Source: JAITWN01 sp964388175 (GTDB taxonomy: Bacteria > Pseudomonadota > Gammaproteobacteria > SZUA-140). Taken from it: a stretch of DNA of 64,000 bases. Below are positions 1 through 8,032 of this stretch, one piece after another. The first letter of the stretch is position 1, and every line of letters starts with the position of its first letter. Where the stretch lies: the NCBI GenBank assembly GCA_964388175.1, contig CAYLYS010000001.1, positions 1 through 64,000 of the forward strand. Direction: 5' to 3'. The notes under the pieces were generated by a model. It was given only the letters and a program-made list of their open reading frames with translations. It ran no database searches and was not told the DNA's origin. Position numbers and translations under genes: made by a program.

Positions 1-1
1 T

Positions 2-877
2 TCAGAACACCACGGTCTGCGCGTCGAACACCGGACCGTCGACGCAGACCCGCTTCATCGCCGGTCCCTGCGCGGTTTCGATCCGCACCGTGCAGCCGGC
101 GCAGCCGCCGACCGCGCATGCCATGTACTCTTCCAGCGAAACCTGGCACGGCAGATCGAACTCGCGCGCCAGGCGCGCGGTTGCCGCCAGCATCGGATGC
201 GGGCCGCAGGCGAAGATCTCCACCTCCGCACGCTGCGCTTCGTCGAGCGCCTGCAGCCAGCCGCGTGCCAGATCGGTGACGTAGCCTTCGTGACAACCAG
301 GATAGCCGCCCTGCAGGCTGGCGAGCCGGCTGGGGATGCCCCAGTCGTCGAGCAGCGGCATGGCGGCGATCACGCTGGCGGGAACGCCGGGCACCATGAT
401 CTGCGACGGGCGGGCAGTGAACGGGAAGGGGACTTCCGAACCCATCATCACCAATGGCTGGTAGCGGCGGTCGGCCTTGAGCTCTTCGGCGAGAAAGATC
501 ATCGGCGGAATGCCGACGCCACCGCCGAGCAGCAGCGGGCGTGTCCGCTCGGTATGGACGACGAACGGTTGTCCGATCGGTCCCAGCAGGTTCAGGCGTT
601 CGCCCGGCTTGCGCTGTGCCAGCAGGCCGGTGCCGATGCCGAACACGCGGTAGAGGATGTCGATCCAGCCGGTACCGCGGCCGCTGCGCATGATGGAGAG
701 CGGTCGACGCATCGGCAGCGCGTCGTCGCAGGCCAGATGGATGAAGCTGCCGGGGCGGGCGTGCGCCGCGGTCTTCGGCGCGCGCAGACGCAGCACGTGC
801 TGACCGCCGGCATGGGCCTCATGGGCGAGGATTTCGGCTTCTTCGACGTGAATGGTGGCGCGATGCTTCATCGACAT
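2..877 (-). CDS. pyrK: Dihydroorotate dehydrogenase electron transfer subunit
   Basis: This 291-residue protein is an iron-sulfur flavoprotein of the ferredoxin reductase fold that passes electrons from dihydroorotate dehydrogenase to NAD in pyrimidine synthesis. An FAD-binding RPLS motif lies at residues 58-61, a glycine-rich nucleotide loop (GGGVGIPP) near 118-125, and a C-terminal [2Fe-2S] ligand set at Cys254, Cys259, Cys262 and Cys278 in the usual C-x4-C-x2-C-x15-C spacing. The gene is last of the pyrR-pyrB-pyrC' run, about 50 bp after pyrC'. Its stop lies at the very edge of the window, so a partner pyrD could follow outside. The start may be Met1 or Met3. Confidence 0.9.
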   Translation of the reverse strand: MSMKHRATIHVEEAEILAHEAHAGGQHVLRLRAPKTAAHARPGSFIHLACDDALPMRRPLSIMRSGRGTGWIDILYRVFGIGTGLLAQRKPGERLNLLGPIGQPFVVHTERTRPLLLGGGVGIPPMIFLAEELKADRRYQPLVMMGSEVPFPFTARPSQIMVPGVPASVIAAMPLLDDWGIPSRLASLQGGYPGCHEGYVTDLARGWLQALDEAQRAEVEIFACGPHPMLAATARLAREFDLPCQVSLEEYMACAVGGCAGCTVRIETAQGPAMKRVCVDGPVFDAQTVVF

Positions 878-929
878 GGTGACCAGGACCAGGGATCTGT
901 GCGTTTACGGTGGCAGGTGTTTGGGCGCT

Positions 930-2228
930 TCAGTCCGATGCCCCGTCGATGACGGTGTGCTCGTAGACGAGTCGGCCCGACAGCAGCGTGTGGGTGACGC
1001 GGCCCTTCATTTCCCAGCCGAAAAAGGGTGTGTTGTGGCCACGGCTCAGCAGGGTCGCATCGTCCGCCACCCATCTCGCTTCGGGGTCGAAGATGCACAC
1101 GTCCGCCTGGCAGCCGACGCCGAGCTGTCCGGCCTGGATGCCGAGGATGCGCGCCGGGTGCCAGCTCAGACGGGCGATGGCGGCGCCGAGATCGAGCACG
1201 CCGTCATCGACCAGACGCAGCGTCAGCGGCAGCAGCGTTTCCAGCGCCGATATGCCGGTTTCGGTTTCGGTGAACGGGCGCAGCTTGGCATCGGCCTCAT
1301 GGGGCTGATGATCGGAGCAGATCGCGGCGATGGCGCCGCACGCCAGCCACTGCCGCAGACCGTCACGGTCGCGCAGGGTGCGCAGCGGCGGATGAACCCG
1401 GCACTGGCTGTCGAAATCGAGCACGTCGTTTTCCGTCAGATGCAGATGATGCGCGCTGACGTCGGCGCTCACCGGCAGGCCGTCGTGCTGCGCGCGCGCG
1501 ATCATCTGCGCGGCGCGGGCGCTGGAGAGCAGCGAAAAATGCACGCGTGCGCCGGTTTGCTCGACCAGTGCCAGCATGCCGGCGACCGCGACCGTCTCTG
1601 CGGCGGTCGGGATGCCGGCCAGGCCGAGACGGGTGGCGACCGCGCCCTGATGCGCGCGGCCGTCGTTGGTCAGCGCATGGTCCTGCGGATTGACGAAGAC
1701 GGTGAGGCCGAAGGTCGCCGCGTATTCCATCGCCCGGCTCATGACCAGATGATTGCGCAGCGGCCGGTAGCCGTTGCCGACGCCGAGGCAGCCGGCCTGT
1801 TTCAGCGCCGCCATTTCGCTCAGGCGTTCGCCGTCCAGCGCCTGCGTCAGCGCGCCGATCGGAATCACGCGCGCCATGCCCGCCGCGCGCGCCCGGCGCC
1901 GGATGAGACCGGCAACGGCCGGTGTATCGATCGGCGGCTGTGTGTCCGGCGGGCAGCACAGCGTGGTGATGCCGGCGGCGGCGGCGGCGTGCGTTTCGCT
2001 GGCGATGGTTGCCTTGTGCTCCTCGCCCGGCTCGCGCAGATGCGCGCGCAGGTCGATCAGGCCGGGACAGACGATGCGGCCGCCGGCGTCGATCAGCAGA
2101 TCGGCGCGGAAACCGTCGGGCGCCTGGCCGACGGCGGCGATGCGGCCGTCGGCGATGAACAGATCCTGCTGCGCATCCATCCGGTTGGCGGGGTCGATCA
2201 GGCGGCCCTGGCTGATATGTATGCGCAT
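930..2228 (-). CDS. pyrC: Dihydroorotase-like PyrC', probably non-catalytic
   Basis: The 432-residue protein has the amidohydrolase fold of dihydroorotase, with PGLID at 55-59, REPG at 65-68 and a C-terminal SDHQPH motif. The first metal-binding His of the HxH signature is Arg61 (RAH at 61-63), and the usual MPN-T-P segment reads CCPPDTQP at 91-98. These changes match the inactive PyrC' subunit that in Pseudomonas is needed to assemble aspartate transcarbamoylase. Its ATG overlaps the pyrB stop by one base (TGATG), so the two are translationally coupled. A structural role is inferred. If so, an active dihydroorotase should be encoded elsewhere in the genome. Confidence 0.85.
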   Translation of the reverse strand: MRIHISQGRLIDPANRMDAQQDLFIADGRIAAVGQAPDGFRADLLIDAGGRIVCPGLIDLRAHLREPGEEHKATIASETHAAAAAGITTLCCPPDTQPPIDTPAVAGLIRRRARAAGMARVIPIGALTQALDGERLSEMAALKQAGCLGVGNGYRPLRNHLVMSRAMEYAATFGLTVFVNPQDHALTNDGRAHQGAVATRLGLAGIPTAAETVAVAGMLALVEQTGARVHFSLLSSARAAQMIARAQHDGLPVSADVSAHHLHLTENDVLDFDSQCRVHPPLRTLRDRDGLRQWLACGAIAAICSDHQPHEADAKLRPFTETETGISALETLLPLTLRLVDDGVLDLGAAIARLSWHPARILGIQAGQLGVGCQADVCIFDPEARWVADDATLLSRGHNTPFFGWEMKGRVTHTLLSGRLVYEHTVIDGASD

Positions 2229-3211
2229 CAGGCCTCGCTGGCGGCGGTCGTCGGTACGCCGTGCTGCATGCAGCGCGAAATGATCGCCATGCGCATGGCG
2301 ATACCGTGGGTGACCTGCTGCAGTATCACCGAGCGCGGTCCGTCGGCGACGCGGGAATCGATTTCCACGCCGCGGTTGATCGGTCCGGGGTGCATGACGA
2401 TGGCGTCGGGCTTGGCCAGCTCGAGCTTGCTTTCGGTGAGGCCATAGAGCTGATAGTACTCGTGTTCGCTCGGCAGGAAAGCGCCGTTCATGCGTTCGCG
2501 CTGCAGACGCAGCATGATGACCACATCGACGTCGCGCAGCCCTTCGCGCAGGTCGTGGAAGACGTGTACCCCGAGGGTATGGGCCTCGGACGGCATCAGC
2601 GTGCGCGGGCCGATGATGCGGATCTCGTCCACGCCCAGCGTCGACAGCGCGTGGATCTGCGAGCGCGCGACTCGCGAATGCAGGACGTCACCGACGATGG
2701 CGACGCGCAGGCGGTGGAATTCGCCCTTGTGTCGCCGGATGGTGAACATATCGAGCATCGCCTGCGTCGGGTGGGCATGGCGGCCGTCGCCGGCGTTGAT
2801 CACGCTGACGTGCGGCGCCGCATGGCGGGCGACGAAATGGGCGGCACCGCTCTCGGCATGGCGGACGATGAACATGTCGCAGTGCATCGCTTCGAGATTG
2901 CGCAGCGTATCGAGCAGCGTTTCACCCTTGGTGGTCGCCGACGCCGGAACGTTGATGTTGATGACGTCGGCGGACAGGCGCTTGGCGGCCAGTTCGAAGG
3001 TGGTGCGGGTGCGGGTGCTCGATTCGAAGAACAGATTGACCACGGTCTTGCCGCGCAGCAGCGGGACTTTCTTCACCGCCTGATCGGCCACGCCGCTCAG
3101 CGATTCGGCCGTGTCGAGCAGTTCCAGCAGCAGCGCGCGCTTGAGCCCGGCGATGGTCAGGAAGTGGCGCAGACGTCCCTGTCCGTCGAGCTGGATGTTG
3201 GCTTTGTCCAC
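2228..3211 (-). CDS. pyrB: Aspartate carbamoyltransferase catalytic subunit
   Basis: This 327-residue cytosolic enzyme condenses carbamoyl phosphate and aspartate, the committed step of pyrimidine synthesis. The carbamoyl-phosphate loop SSTRTRT is at residues 64-70, and the aspartate-side motif MHPGPINRG lies near the C-terminus. A short N-terminal extension before the catalytic fold fits the Pseudomonas-type holoenzyme built with PyrC'. The gene lies 8 bp after pyrR and overlaps pyrC' by one base. No pyrI regulatory subunit is visible. Confidence 0.95.
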   Translation of the reverse strand: MDKANIQLDGQGRLRHFLTIAGLKRALLLELLDTAESLSGVADQAVKKVPLLRGKTVVNLFFESSTRTRTTFELAAKRLSADVININVPASATTKGETLLDTLRNLEAMHCDMFIVRHAESGAAHFVARHAAPHVSVINAGDGRHAHPTQAMLDMFTIRRHKGEFHRLRVAIVGDVLHSRVARSQIHALSTLGVDEIRIIGPRTLMPSEAHTLGVHVFHDLREGLRDVDVVIMLRLQRERMNGAFLPSEHEYYQLYGLTESKLELAKPDAIVMHPGPINRGVEIDSRVADGPRSVILQQVTHGIAMRMAIISRCMQHGVPTTAASEA

Positions 3212-3219
3212 CGGCTCCC

Positions 3220-3744
3220 TTAGCCTTTCTGTCGCGGTTCGGCGATGCTCAGCCTGAGCGGCGCCGGGCCGTGCAATTTGATGTGTTGCTCTCTGGCGAG
3301 TGCGATGCGCAGGCCGACCACGTCGGCCTGTATCGGCAGTTCCCGCCCGCCGCGCTCGACCAGGGTGGCCAGCATTATAGAGGCAGGGCGGCCGTAATCG
3401 AAGATCTCGTTGAGCGCGGCGCGGATGGTGCGGCCGGTATTGAGTACGTCGTCCACCAGCACGAGGTGGCGGTCGTCGATGCTGACCGGCAGGCTGGACG
3501 GGCGCACCTGCGGGTTGACGCCGATGCGGGTGAAATCGTCACGGTAAAAGGAAATGTCGAGCATGCTGAGGGGTTCGCTCAGGCCGAGCAGGCCGTGCAG
3601 GCGCTCGGCGATCCAGGCGCCGCCGGTGTAGATGCCGGCGATCAGCGGCGCCTCGATCCGCCGTTCGCGCAGCAGCCCGCGCAGGGTTTGCGCCATGCCG
3701 GCGATGGTGGCTTCGACGTCGATCTGTTCAGGATTGAAGGTCAT
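3220..3744 (-). CDS. pyrR: PyrR pyrimidine operon regulator / uracil phosphoribosyltransferase
   Basis: The 174-residue protein is a type I phosphoribosyltransferase with the PRPP loop VLVDDVLNTGRT at residues 95-106. In Bacillus, PyrR binds pyr mRNA and causes attenuation. Many proteobacteria keep the same protein directly ahead of pyrB, where it may act mainly as a uracil phosphoribosyltransferase. Here it overlaps ruvX by 17 bp and is 8 bp from pyrB. I see no convincing PyrR-binding attenuator in such tight spacing, so its regulatory role here is open. Confidence 0.92.
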   Translation of the reverse strand: MTFNPEQIDVEATIAGMAQTLRGLLRERRIEAPLIAGIYTGGAWIAERLHGLLGLSEPLSMLDISFYRDDFTRIGVNPQVRPSSLPVSIDDRHLVLVDDVLNTGRTIRAALNEIFDYGRPASIMLATLVERGGRELPIQADVVGLRIALAREQHIKLHGPAPLRLSIAEPRQKG

Positions 3745-4198
3745 GGTCGTCCTCCGCCGGTTGCGCTTCCGTTTCCGGTTGGCTGAAGAAAGTCTGCAGA
3801 ATCACGGTGGCGGCGACTTCGTCCACGCCGAGGCGCCGCCGCGACCCCCGGTCGCCGGCCGTGGCCTCGTACATCAGCTGCCCGGCTTCGATCGATGACA
3901 GGCGCTCGTCGGCGGCGTGGACCGGCAGGCCGTAGCGCCCTTCCAGCCGGCGCACGAAGCGCCGCGCGGCGGCGGTCATCGGCTGTTCGCTGCCGTCCAT
4001 ATTGAGCGGAATGCCGACCACCAGCGCCGCCGGACGCCATTGTTCGATCAGTTCGCCGATCGCGCGCCAGTCGGGGTCGCCGCCGCTGTTGCGCAGCGTC
4101 TTCAGCGGTGTGGACGAGCGTGTCAGCTCCTGCCCCACGGCGACGCCGATCTTTTTGCTGCCGTAGTCGAAGCCGAGCAGTGTGCGGCTCTGTTTCAT
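3728..4198 (-). CDS. ruvX: Holliday junction resolvase-like protein RuvX/YqgF
   Basis: This 156-residue RNase H-like protein belongs to the YqgF family, implicated in pre-16S rRNA end processing and proposed as a Holliday junction resolvase. The first catalytic strand LLGFDYGSKKIGVAVG places an acidic residue at Asp11. Further acidic positions follow in the ADERLSS and GVDEVAA segments. Length is normal. Its start overlaps the yqgE stop by four bases (ATGA) and its 3' end overlaps pyrR. The yqgE-yqgF-pyrR-pyrB order is common in gammaproteobacteria. Confidence 0.92.
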   Translation of the reverse strand: MKQSRTLLGFDYGSKKIGVAVGQELTRSSTPLKTLRNSGGDPDWRAIGELIEQWRPAALVVGIPLNMDGSEQPMTAAARRFVRRLEGRYGLPVHAADERLSSIEAGQLMYEATAGDRGSRRRLGVDEVAATVILQTFFSQPETEAQPAEDDHDLQS

Positions 4199-4758
4199 GC
4201 GTGCCCGATGTGCGCGCTCAGGCGCCGCAGATCGACGCCGTGGAGGGCGGCGGCCGCTTCCCAGCGTTGCTCGCGCGGGGTATCGAAGATGATGGCATCG
4301 CTCGCGGGCACGTTGAGCCAGGCGTTTTCGGCCATTTCCCGTTCCAGTTGTCCCGGTCCCCAGCCGGCGTATCCCAGCGCGACCAGGCAGTGGCGCGGGC
4401 CCTCGCCGACGGCGATCGCCGCGAGAATGTCGCGCGAGGTGGTGACGCCGATCCCGTCGCTGATCTTCATGGTGACATCCCAGTCGCCGTGCGGTTTGTG
4501 CAGCACGAAACCGCGTTCGCGCTGTACCGGTCCGCCGTGGAAAATCGGCATCTGCCGCACTGCCTCGAGCTCGGTGTCGATGTTCATCTGCCGCAGCACT
4601 TCGTCCATGCGGATATCGAGCGGGCGGTTGACCATGATGCCCATCGCACCCTGTTCGGTGTGCTCGCAGATGTAGGTCACCCCATGGAAAAAGTGGGGAT
4701 CCTGCAGGCTGGGCATGGCGATGAGGAACTGGTTGGCGAGGCGGATGGGGGCATTCAT
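4195..4758 (-). CDS. yqgE: YqgE/AlgH family protein (UPF0301)
   Basis: The 187-residue protein matches YqgE/AlgH, a conserved cytosolic family of uncertain biochemical role; AlgH affects alginate regulation in Pseudomonas. The N-terminal LANQFLIAMPSLQDPHFF segment and the GIMVNRPL motif are hallmarks. I chose the ATG at 4758 because the family begins with this segment. An upstream in-frame extension of 51 codons reads as low-complexity non-coding sequence. The gene is first after a 390-bp gap and overlaps ruvX by four bases. Confidence 0.9.
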   Translation of the reverse strand: MNAPIRLANQFLIAMPSLQDPHFFHGVTYICEHTEQGAMGIMVNRPLDIRMDEVLRQMNIDTELEAVRQMPIFHGGPVQRERGFVLHKPHGDWDVTMKISDGIGVTTSRDILAAIAVGEGPRHCLVALGYAGWGPGQLEREMAENAWLNVPASDAIIFDTPREQRWEAAAALHGVDLRRLSAHIGHA

Positions 4759-5147
4759 GCGTCTAGTATCCGATGAATGGGTATGCCTTTCAATGAAGGG
4801 TTCAAAGGGGTCCGCCTTCCTTGACCGGCGAACGCCCGGCTGCGTCGGCGGGGCATGTGTGCAGAAACCGTTGGTGCGAAGCGGCTCCCGGTTTCGGAGG
4901 GAATGTCCCACCGACGCTTTGCCACTGACACCGGCCCATCAGTGGTCCGCATTCCTCTTCAGGACAGGGAGCCGCATGCGCGCCAACAGTCCTGAGGAAG
5001 CCCGACGCCGCTCGCAATGTTTGCTGGTGCAGCCGGGCAGGGGTCGATTCCTTTGACCTCGGGGCAATATGGTCGGGAATGACTCGCTGCCGCTGACGCC
5101 CGCCGCGCAAGCGTTCGACGGTTTGCACCGCATCCGGCCGCCAACGA
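4759..5147. other. 390-bp intergenic region with nested inverted repeats
   Basis: No convincing gene lies here; open frames exist on both strands but none looks like a protein. Three inverted repeats are nested about a common centre: GCGGCTCCC at 4881-4889 with 4967-4975 (9 bp, perfect), GGGAATG at 4899-4905 with 4950-4956 (7 bp including one G-U), and CCACTGA at 4922-4928 with 4939-4945 (7 bp, perfect). Together they would fold about 95 nt into one long stem-loop on either strand. It may be an RNA element, a processing site between the tonB-like gene and yqgE, or a small repeat element. Confidence 0.5.
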
Positions 5148-6038
5148 TCAGCGGTTCGCGCTCAGCTGACTGTTGAGGAATTCCCAGGTGCGGGTGATGT
5201 GCAGCACGTCGGTATCGCCGCGCATTTCCGGCGGGAATTCGGAAAACGGCGCCGCCAGACGCACGATGCGGATGGCGGCGTCGTCGAGAACCTTGGAGCC
5301 GGATGAACGCAGCAGGGAGATCTCGTGCAGACTGCCGTCCGCGTTGATGGCGACATCGAGCAGCAGTCGTCCGGACAGATTGCGGCGTTTGGCCTCGTCG
5401 GGATAATTCAGATTGCCGACGCGTTCCACCTTGGCGCGCCAGGCGTCCAGATAGGCGGCGTCACGGTATTCCATAGCCTGGGCGGAGACGATGTAGCGGT
5501 GTTTGCCGCGTTGCGCGTATTCCTGCATCGATTGGCTGATCTCGGCGCTCAGGCTGGCGATTTCCATGCTGCGTGCGACCAGTTCATCGGCGGTGAGCGC
5601 CTGCTGCTGGGTCGCCGGCGCGAGTTCGACCTGCGGCGCCTGCCGGTCCGACTGTGCCTGGGTCAGCGGTGTGGTTTCGCGCTGCGGACGGGTTTCCTCC
5701 GGCGAGGTCGGCGAGCGCATCGCCTGGTCGATGCCCGGGCGCTGCGGATCCAGCGGTACGAAGGCCGGGCTTTGTGGGCTCTGGTCCTCCGCCAGCGTGC
5801 CGCCGCCTTCCAGATTCGCCTGGGCGAGGTATTCGGCGTCTTCGGGCGCCTTTTCGCTGCGCTGGTGCACCAGGCGGATTTCCACCGGCGGGCTTTTCAT
5901 CTGCGGCGGACGGGTGAGCTCGGTGCCGAAGCTGACGCCGAGAATGACGACGGCGTGCACGACCAGCGCCAGAAACAGCGTCATGCCGAGGCGGTCGGCG
6001 GGGGAGATCGCCGGATGTTCAGGAAGTGCTGTGTTCAT
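5148..6038 (-). CDS. TonB-family protein
   Basis: The 296-residue protein has one membrane span near residues 15-37 after a short cytoplasmic start. A proline/glutamine-rich periplasmic linker follows, then a TonB C-terminal domain over the last 85 residues or so, including the LSGRLLLDVAINADGSL strand and the IRIVRLAAPFSEFPP segment. TonB proteins couple the proton motive force to outer-membrane transporters, but this subfamily, found beside glutathione and yqgE genes in gammaproteobacteria, has no assigned partner. Its start overlaps the upstream Gx-family gene by 20 bp. Confidence 0.85.
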   Translation of the reverse strand: MNTALPEHPAISPADRLGMTLFLALVVHAVVILGVSFGTELTRPPQMKSPPVEIRLVHQRSEKAPEDAEYLAQANLEGGGTLAEDQSPQSPAFVPLDPQRPGIDQAMRSPTSPEETRPQRETTPLTQAQSDRQAPQVELAPATQQQALTADELVARSMEIASLSAEISQSMQEYAQRGKHRYIVSAQAMEYRDAAYLDAWRAKVERVGNLNYPDEAKRRNLSGRLLLDVAINADGSLHEISLLRSSGSKVLDDAAIRIVRLAAPFSEFPPEMRGDTDVLHITRTWEFLNSQLSANR

Positions 6039-6558
6039 GGGCGGGAGGGGACGGCAGTTGCGATAGCGTGGCCTGCACTATGATACCGCTCATCAGGCCG
6101 AAACACACGGCCAGGGTCATCAGCACCGGCAGCAGACCGAACAGCGCGGGATGCGGGATGAACAGCAAATAGGCGGCGTAGAACTGCGCCGCCATGTGCG
6201 CCATCGCCGCGATCAGGCAGTAGCCGACCGGACCGAAGGCCGAAGGAGCGCACAGGCGGATGAGGCCGATCGCCGCCAGCGCCGCCAGCGCGCCGGCGAG
6301 ACTGAGCACGAAGCCGGGGCTGAGAAACGTGCCGATGATGATGCTGCCGACCAGCACGCGCAGCAGACTGATCCAGGCCGCCGTGCGCCAGCCGTACAGC
6401 AGCAGGGCGGCGACGGTGATGACATTGGCCAGGCCGGGTTTGGCGCCGGGCAGCGGCGTGGGCAGCGCGCTTTCGGCAATGTGAATGACGATGGCGAGCG
6501 CGGCGAGCCCGGCGACGAGATGATCTTCCCGGGTGGCGGTCAGTGTGATCCGGCGCAT
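6019..6558 (-). CDS. Gx transporter / heptaprenyl diphosphate synthase component I family membrane protein
   Basis: The 179-residue protein is almost wholly hydrophobic with about five membrane spans. It contains the family segment PLPGAKPGLANVITV near residues 36-50 and the LRVLVGSII segment. The family is annotated as heptaprenyl diphosphate synthase component I or Gx transporter, but in proteobacteria it usually sits next to NusG-II and ApbE genes, as here, so a role near membrane redox or flavinylation is more likely than prenyl synthesis. That role is an inference from context. It lies 29 bp after the NusG-II gene. Confidence 0.8.
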   Translation of the reverse strand: MRRITLTATREDHLVAGLAALAIVIHIAESALPTPLPGAKPGLANVITVAALLLYGWRTAAWISLLRVLVGSIIIGTFLSPGFVLSLAGALAALAAIGLIRLCAPSAFGPVGYCLIAAMAHMAAQFYAAYLLFIPHPALFGLLPVLMTLAVCFGLMSGIIVQATLSQLPSPPAHEHSTS

Positions 6559-6587
6559 GGGCAGACAATCTCATTCATCACTCAGAA

Positions 6588-6950
6588 TCAGAAGTTGACG
6601 CTGTCGAAGCGCGGCGCGGCGCTGGCGACGAGCAGGCTGACGCGGTTGGGCAGGCAGGCGCTGAAATCGCCGCCCGCCTTGAGCCAGCCGGCATGGACGC
6701 AGAACTTGCCCTGGCACGGCGAATGGGTGAAGCGCGCGGCGCCGTTGCTGATCTGGATCAGGCTGGCGCCGAGCGGTCCCGGCACTTCGACGTTGCGGTC
6801 GGTATGCAGGGGCAGCACGATCACATTGCCCTTGCCGTCGACGATGCGTATCTCGTCCGCGCTGCCGCCATGGTTCGTCCAGTGTGACAGATAGAGCCAG
6901 GGCAGCAGCACCAGGGCGCAGGCGATGGCGAAATAGTCTCCCCGTTTCAT
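6588..6950 (-). CDS. NusG domain II-containing membrane-anchored protein
   Basis: This 120-residue protein has an N-terminal membrane anchor (residues 6-22) and a NusG-II beta domain with cysteine motifs SPCQGKFCVHAG and ACLPNRV. Such proteins accompany ApbE and are thought to work in extracytosolic flavoprotein assembly; a direct function is unproven. The ATG at 6950 overlaps the apbE stop by four bases. I rejected an upstream in-frame extension because it would run into apbE and carries no protein-like signal. Confidence 0.82.
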   Translation of the reverse strand: MKRGDYFAIACALVLLPWLYLSHWTNHGGSADEIRIVDGKGNVIVLPLHTDRNVEVPGPLGASLIQISNGAARFTHSPCQGKFCVHAGWLKAGGDFSACLPNRVSLLVASAAPRFDSVNF

Positions 6951-8032
6951 GGCGGTATTTCCGTGACGATGACCGTCGGCGGCGGCTGAACCTCGAAATG
7001 CACCCGTTCCGCCATCCGCGGACTCATGTGTACCTTCATATCGGCGTCGATCAGCATCACCTGAGAGATGCCCATCCGGCGCGCCATCGCCGGCCACGCT
7101 TCGGGCCCGGCGATGAACAGGGCGGTGGTGGCGGCGTCCGCCATCGCCGCTTCATCGGCGATGACCGTGACCGACAGCGTATGCTGCACCGGATAGCCGT
7201 CGTGCGGATCGAGTATGTGATGGTAGCGCCGGCCCTCGTAATCGAAATAGCGTTCATAGCTGCCCGACGTGAAGACGCTTTCGTCGTCGTGGGTTTCGAG
7301 CGAGGCGAAGACACCGCCGGCGTTGACCGGCTGACGGATGCCGATGCGCCAGGGACGGTTGCCGTGGCGGCCGATGGCGCGCAGGTCGCCGCCGGCGTTG
7401 ACGATGGCGTTGTCGATGCCGAGCGCGCGCAGCGCTTCGATGGCGCGGTCGACGGCATAGCCCTTGGCGAAGGCGCCGAGGTCGAGCTGGACGGCGGGAT
7501 TGCTGCCGCTGATTCGTGTCCCGTCGATGCGCAGCGCATCCATGTCGGGCGCGGCGGCGAGCAGGGCATCGATCTCGGCCTGTGCCGGCGGCGGTCCCTG
7601 CGGCGGATCGTCGCCATGGAAGCCCCACGATGCGATCAGTTGCCCGATCGCCGGATTGAAGCGCTGCCCGCTCTGCGCCGCGAATGCGCGCGCCTGCAGC
7701 AGCAGTGCCGCGGTCTGCGGCGACATTTCCATGCTTTCGCCGGCGGCGAGCGCCGTGTTCAGGCGCGTTATTTCGCTGGGCTGCCAGGCATGCCAGCGCG
7801 TGTGGGCGTCGTTCAGCACCGCTTCGACCGCTCTGACCGCTTCCGCGCCGCGCGCATCGTCCACGTCCCACACGCTGACTTCGATCATCGTGCCCATGGT
7901 GAAGAGCTGACGCTTGTACGCGGCCTTTTCCGCTTCCGGCGCCGGCGCGCAGGCACTCATCCACAGGATGGGCAGCAGCATGAGCATCAGCGCGGCAGCG
8001 CGCGTTCGGGTCGTGGCGACGCGCGTGCTCAC
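6947..8032 (-). CDS. apbE: FAD:protein FMN transferase
   Basis: ApbE attaches FMN covalently to a threonine of target redox proteins in the periplasm. The 361-residue protein starts with a lipoprotein-type signal ending MSAC. The mature part begins RQLFTMGTMIEVSVW and contains the LDLGAFAKGYAVDRAIE and NAGGDLRAIG motifs, then DPHDGYPV. I chose the GTG at 8032 because it overlaps the gshB stop as GTGA, matching the coupling seen throughout this cluster; an ATG seven codons upstream is possible. No obvious flavoprotein target lies in the window, so the target is unknown. Confidence 0.92.
   Translation of the reverse strand: MSTRVATTRTRAAALMLMLLPILWMSACAPAPEAEKAAYKRQLFTMGTMIEVSVWDVDDARGAEAVRAVEAVLNDAHTRWHAWQPSEITRLNTALAAGESMEMSPQTAALLLQARAFAAQSGQRFNPAIGQLIASWGFHGDDPPQGPPPAQAEIDALLAAAPDMDALRIDGTRISGSNPAVQLDLGAFAKGYAVDRAIEALRALGIDNAIVNAGGDLRAIGRHGNRPWRIGIRQPVNAGGVFASLETHDDESVFTSGSYERYFDYEGRRYHHILDPHDGYPVQHTLSVTVIADEAAMADAATTALFIAGPEAWPAMARRMGISQVMLIDADMKVHMSPRMAERVHFEVQPPPTVIVTEIPP

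Noticed and set aside
852..2447. A 531-codon plus-strand frame over pyrC'
   Set aside because: Antisense to pyrC' and pyrB, with a composition biased to Ala, Arg, Asp and Gln, typical of shadow frames.
4802..5128. Minus-strand frames in the gap between the TonB-like gene and yqgE
   Set aside because: No ribosome binding site, no hydrophobic or domain pattern, and several overlapping frames of equal quality, so no gene was called.
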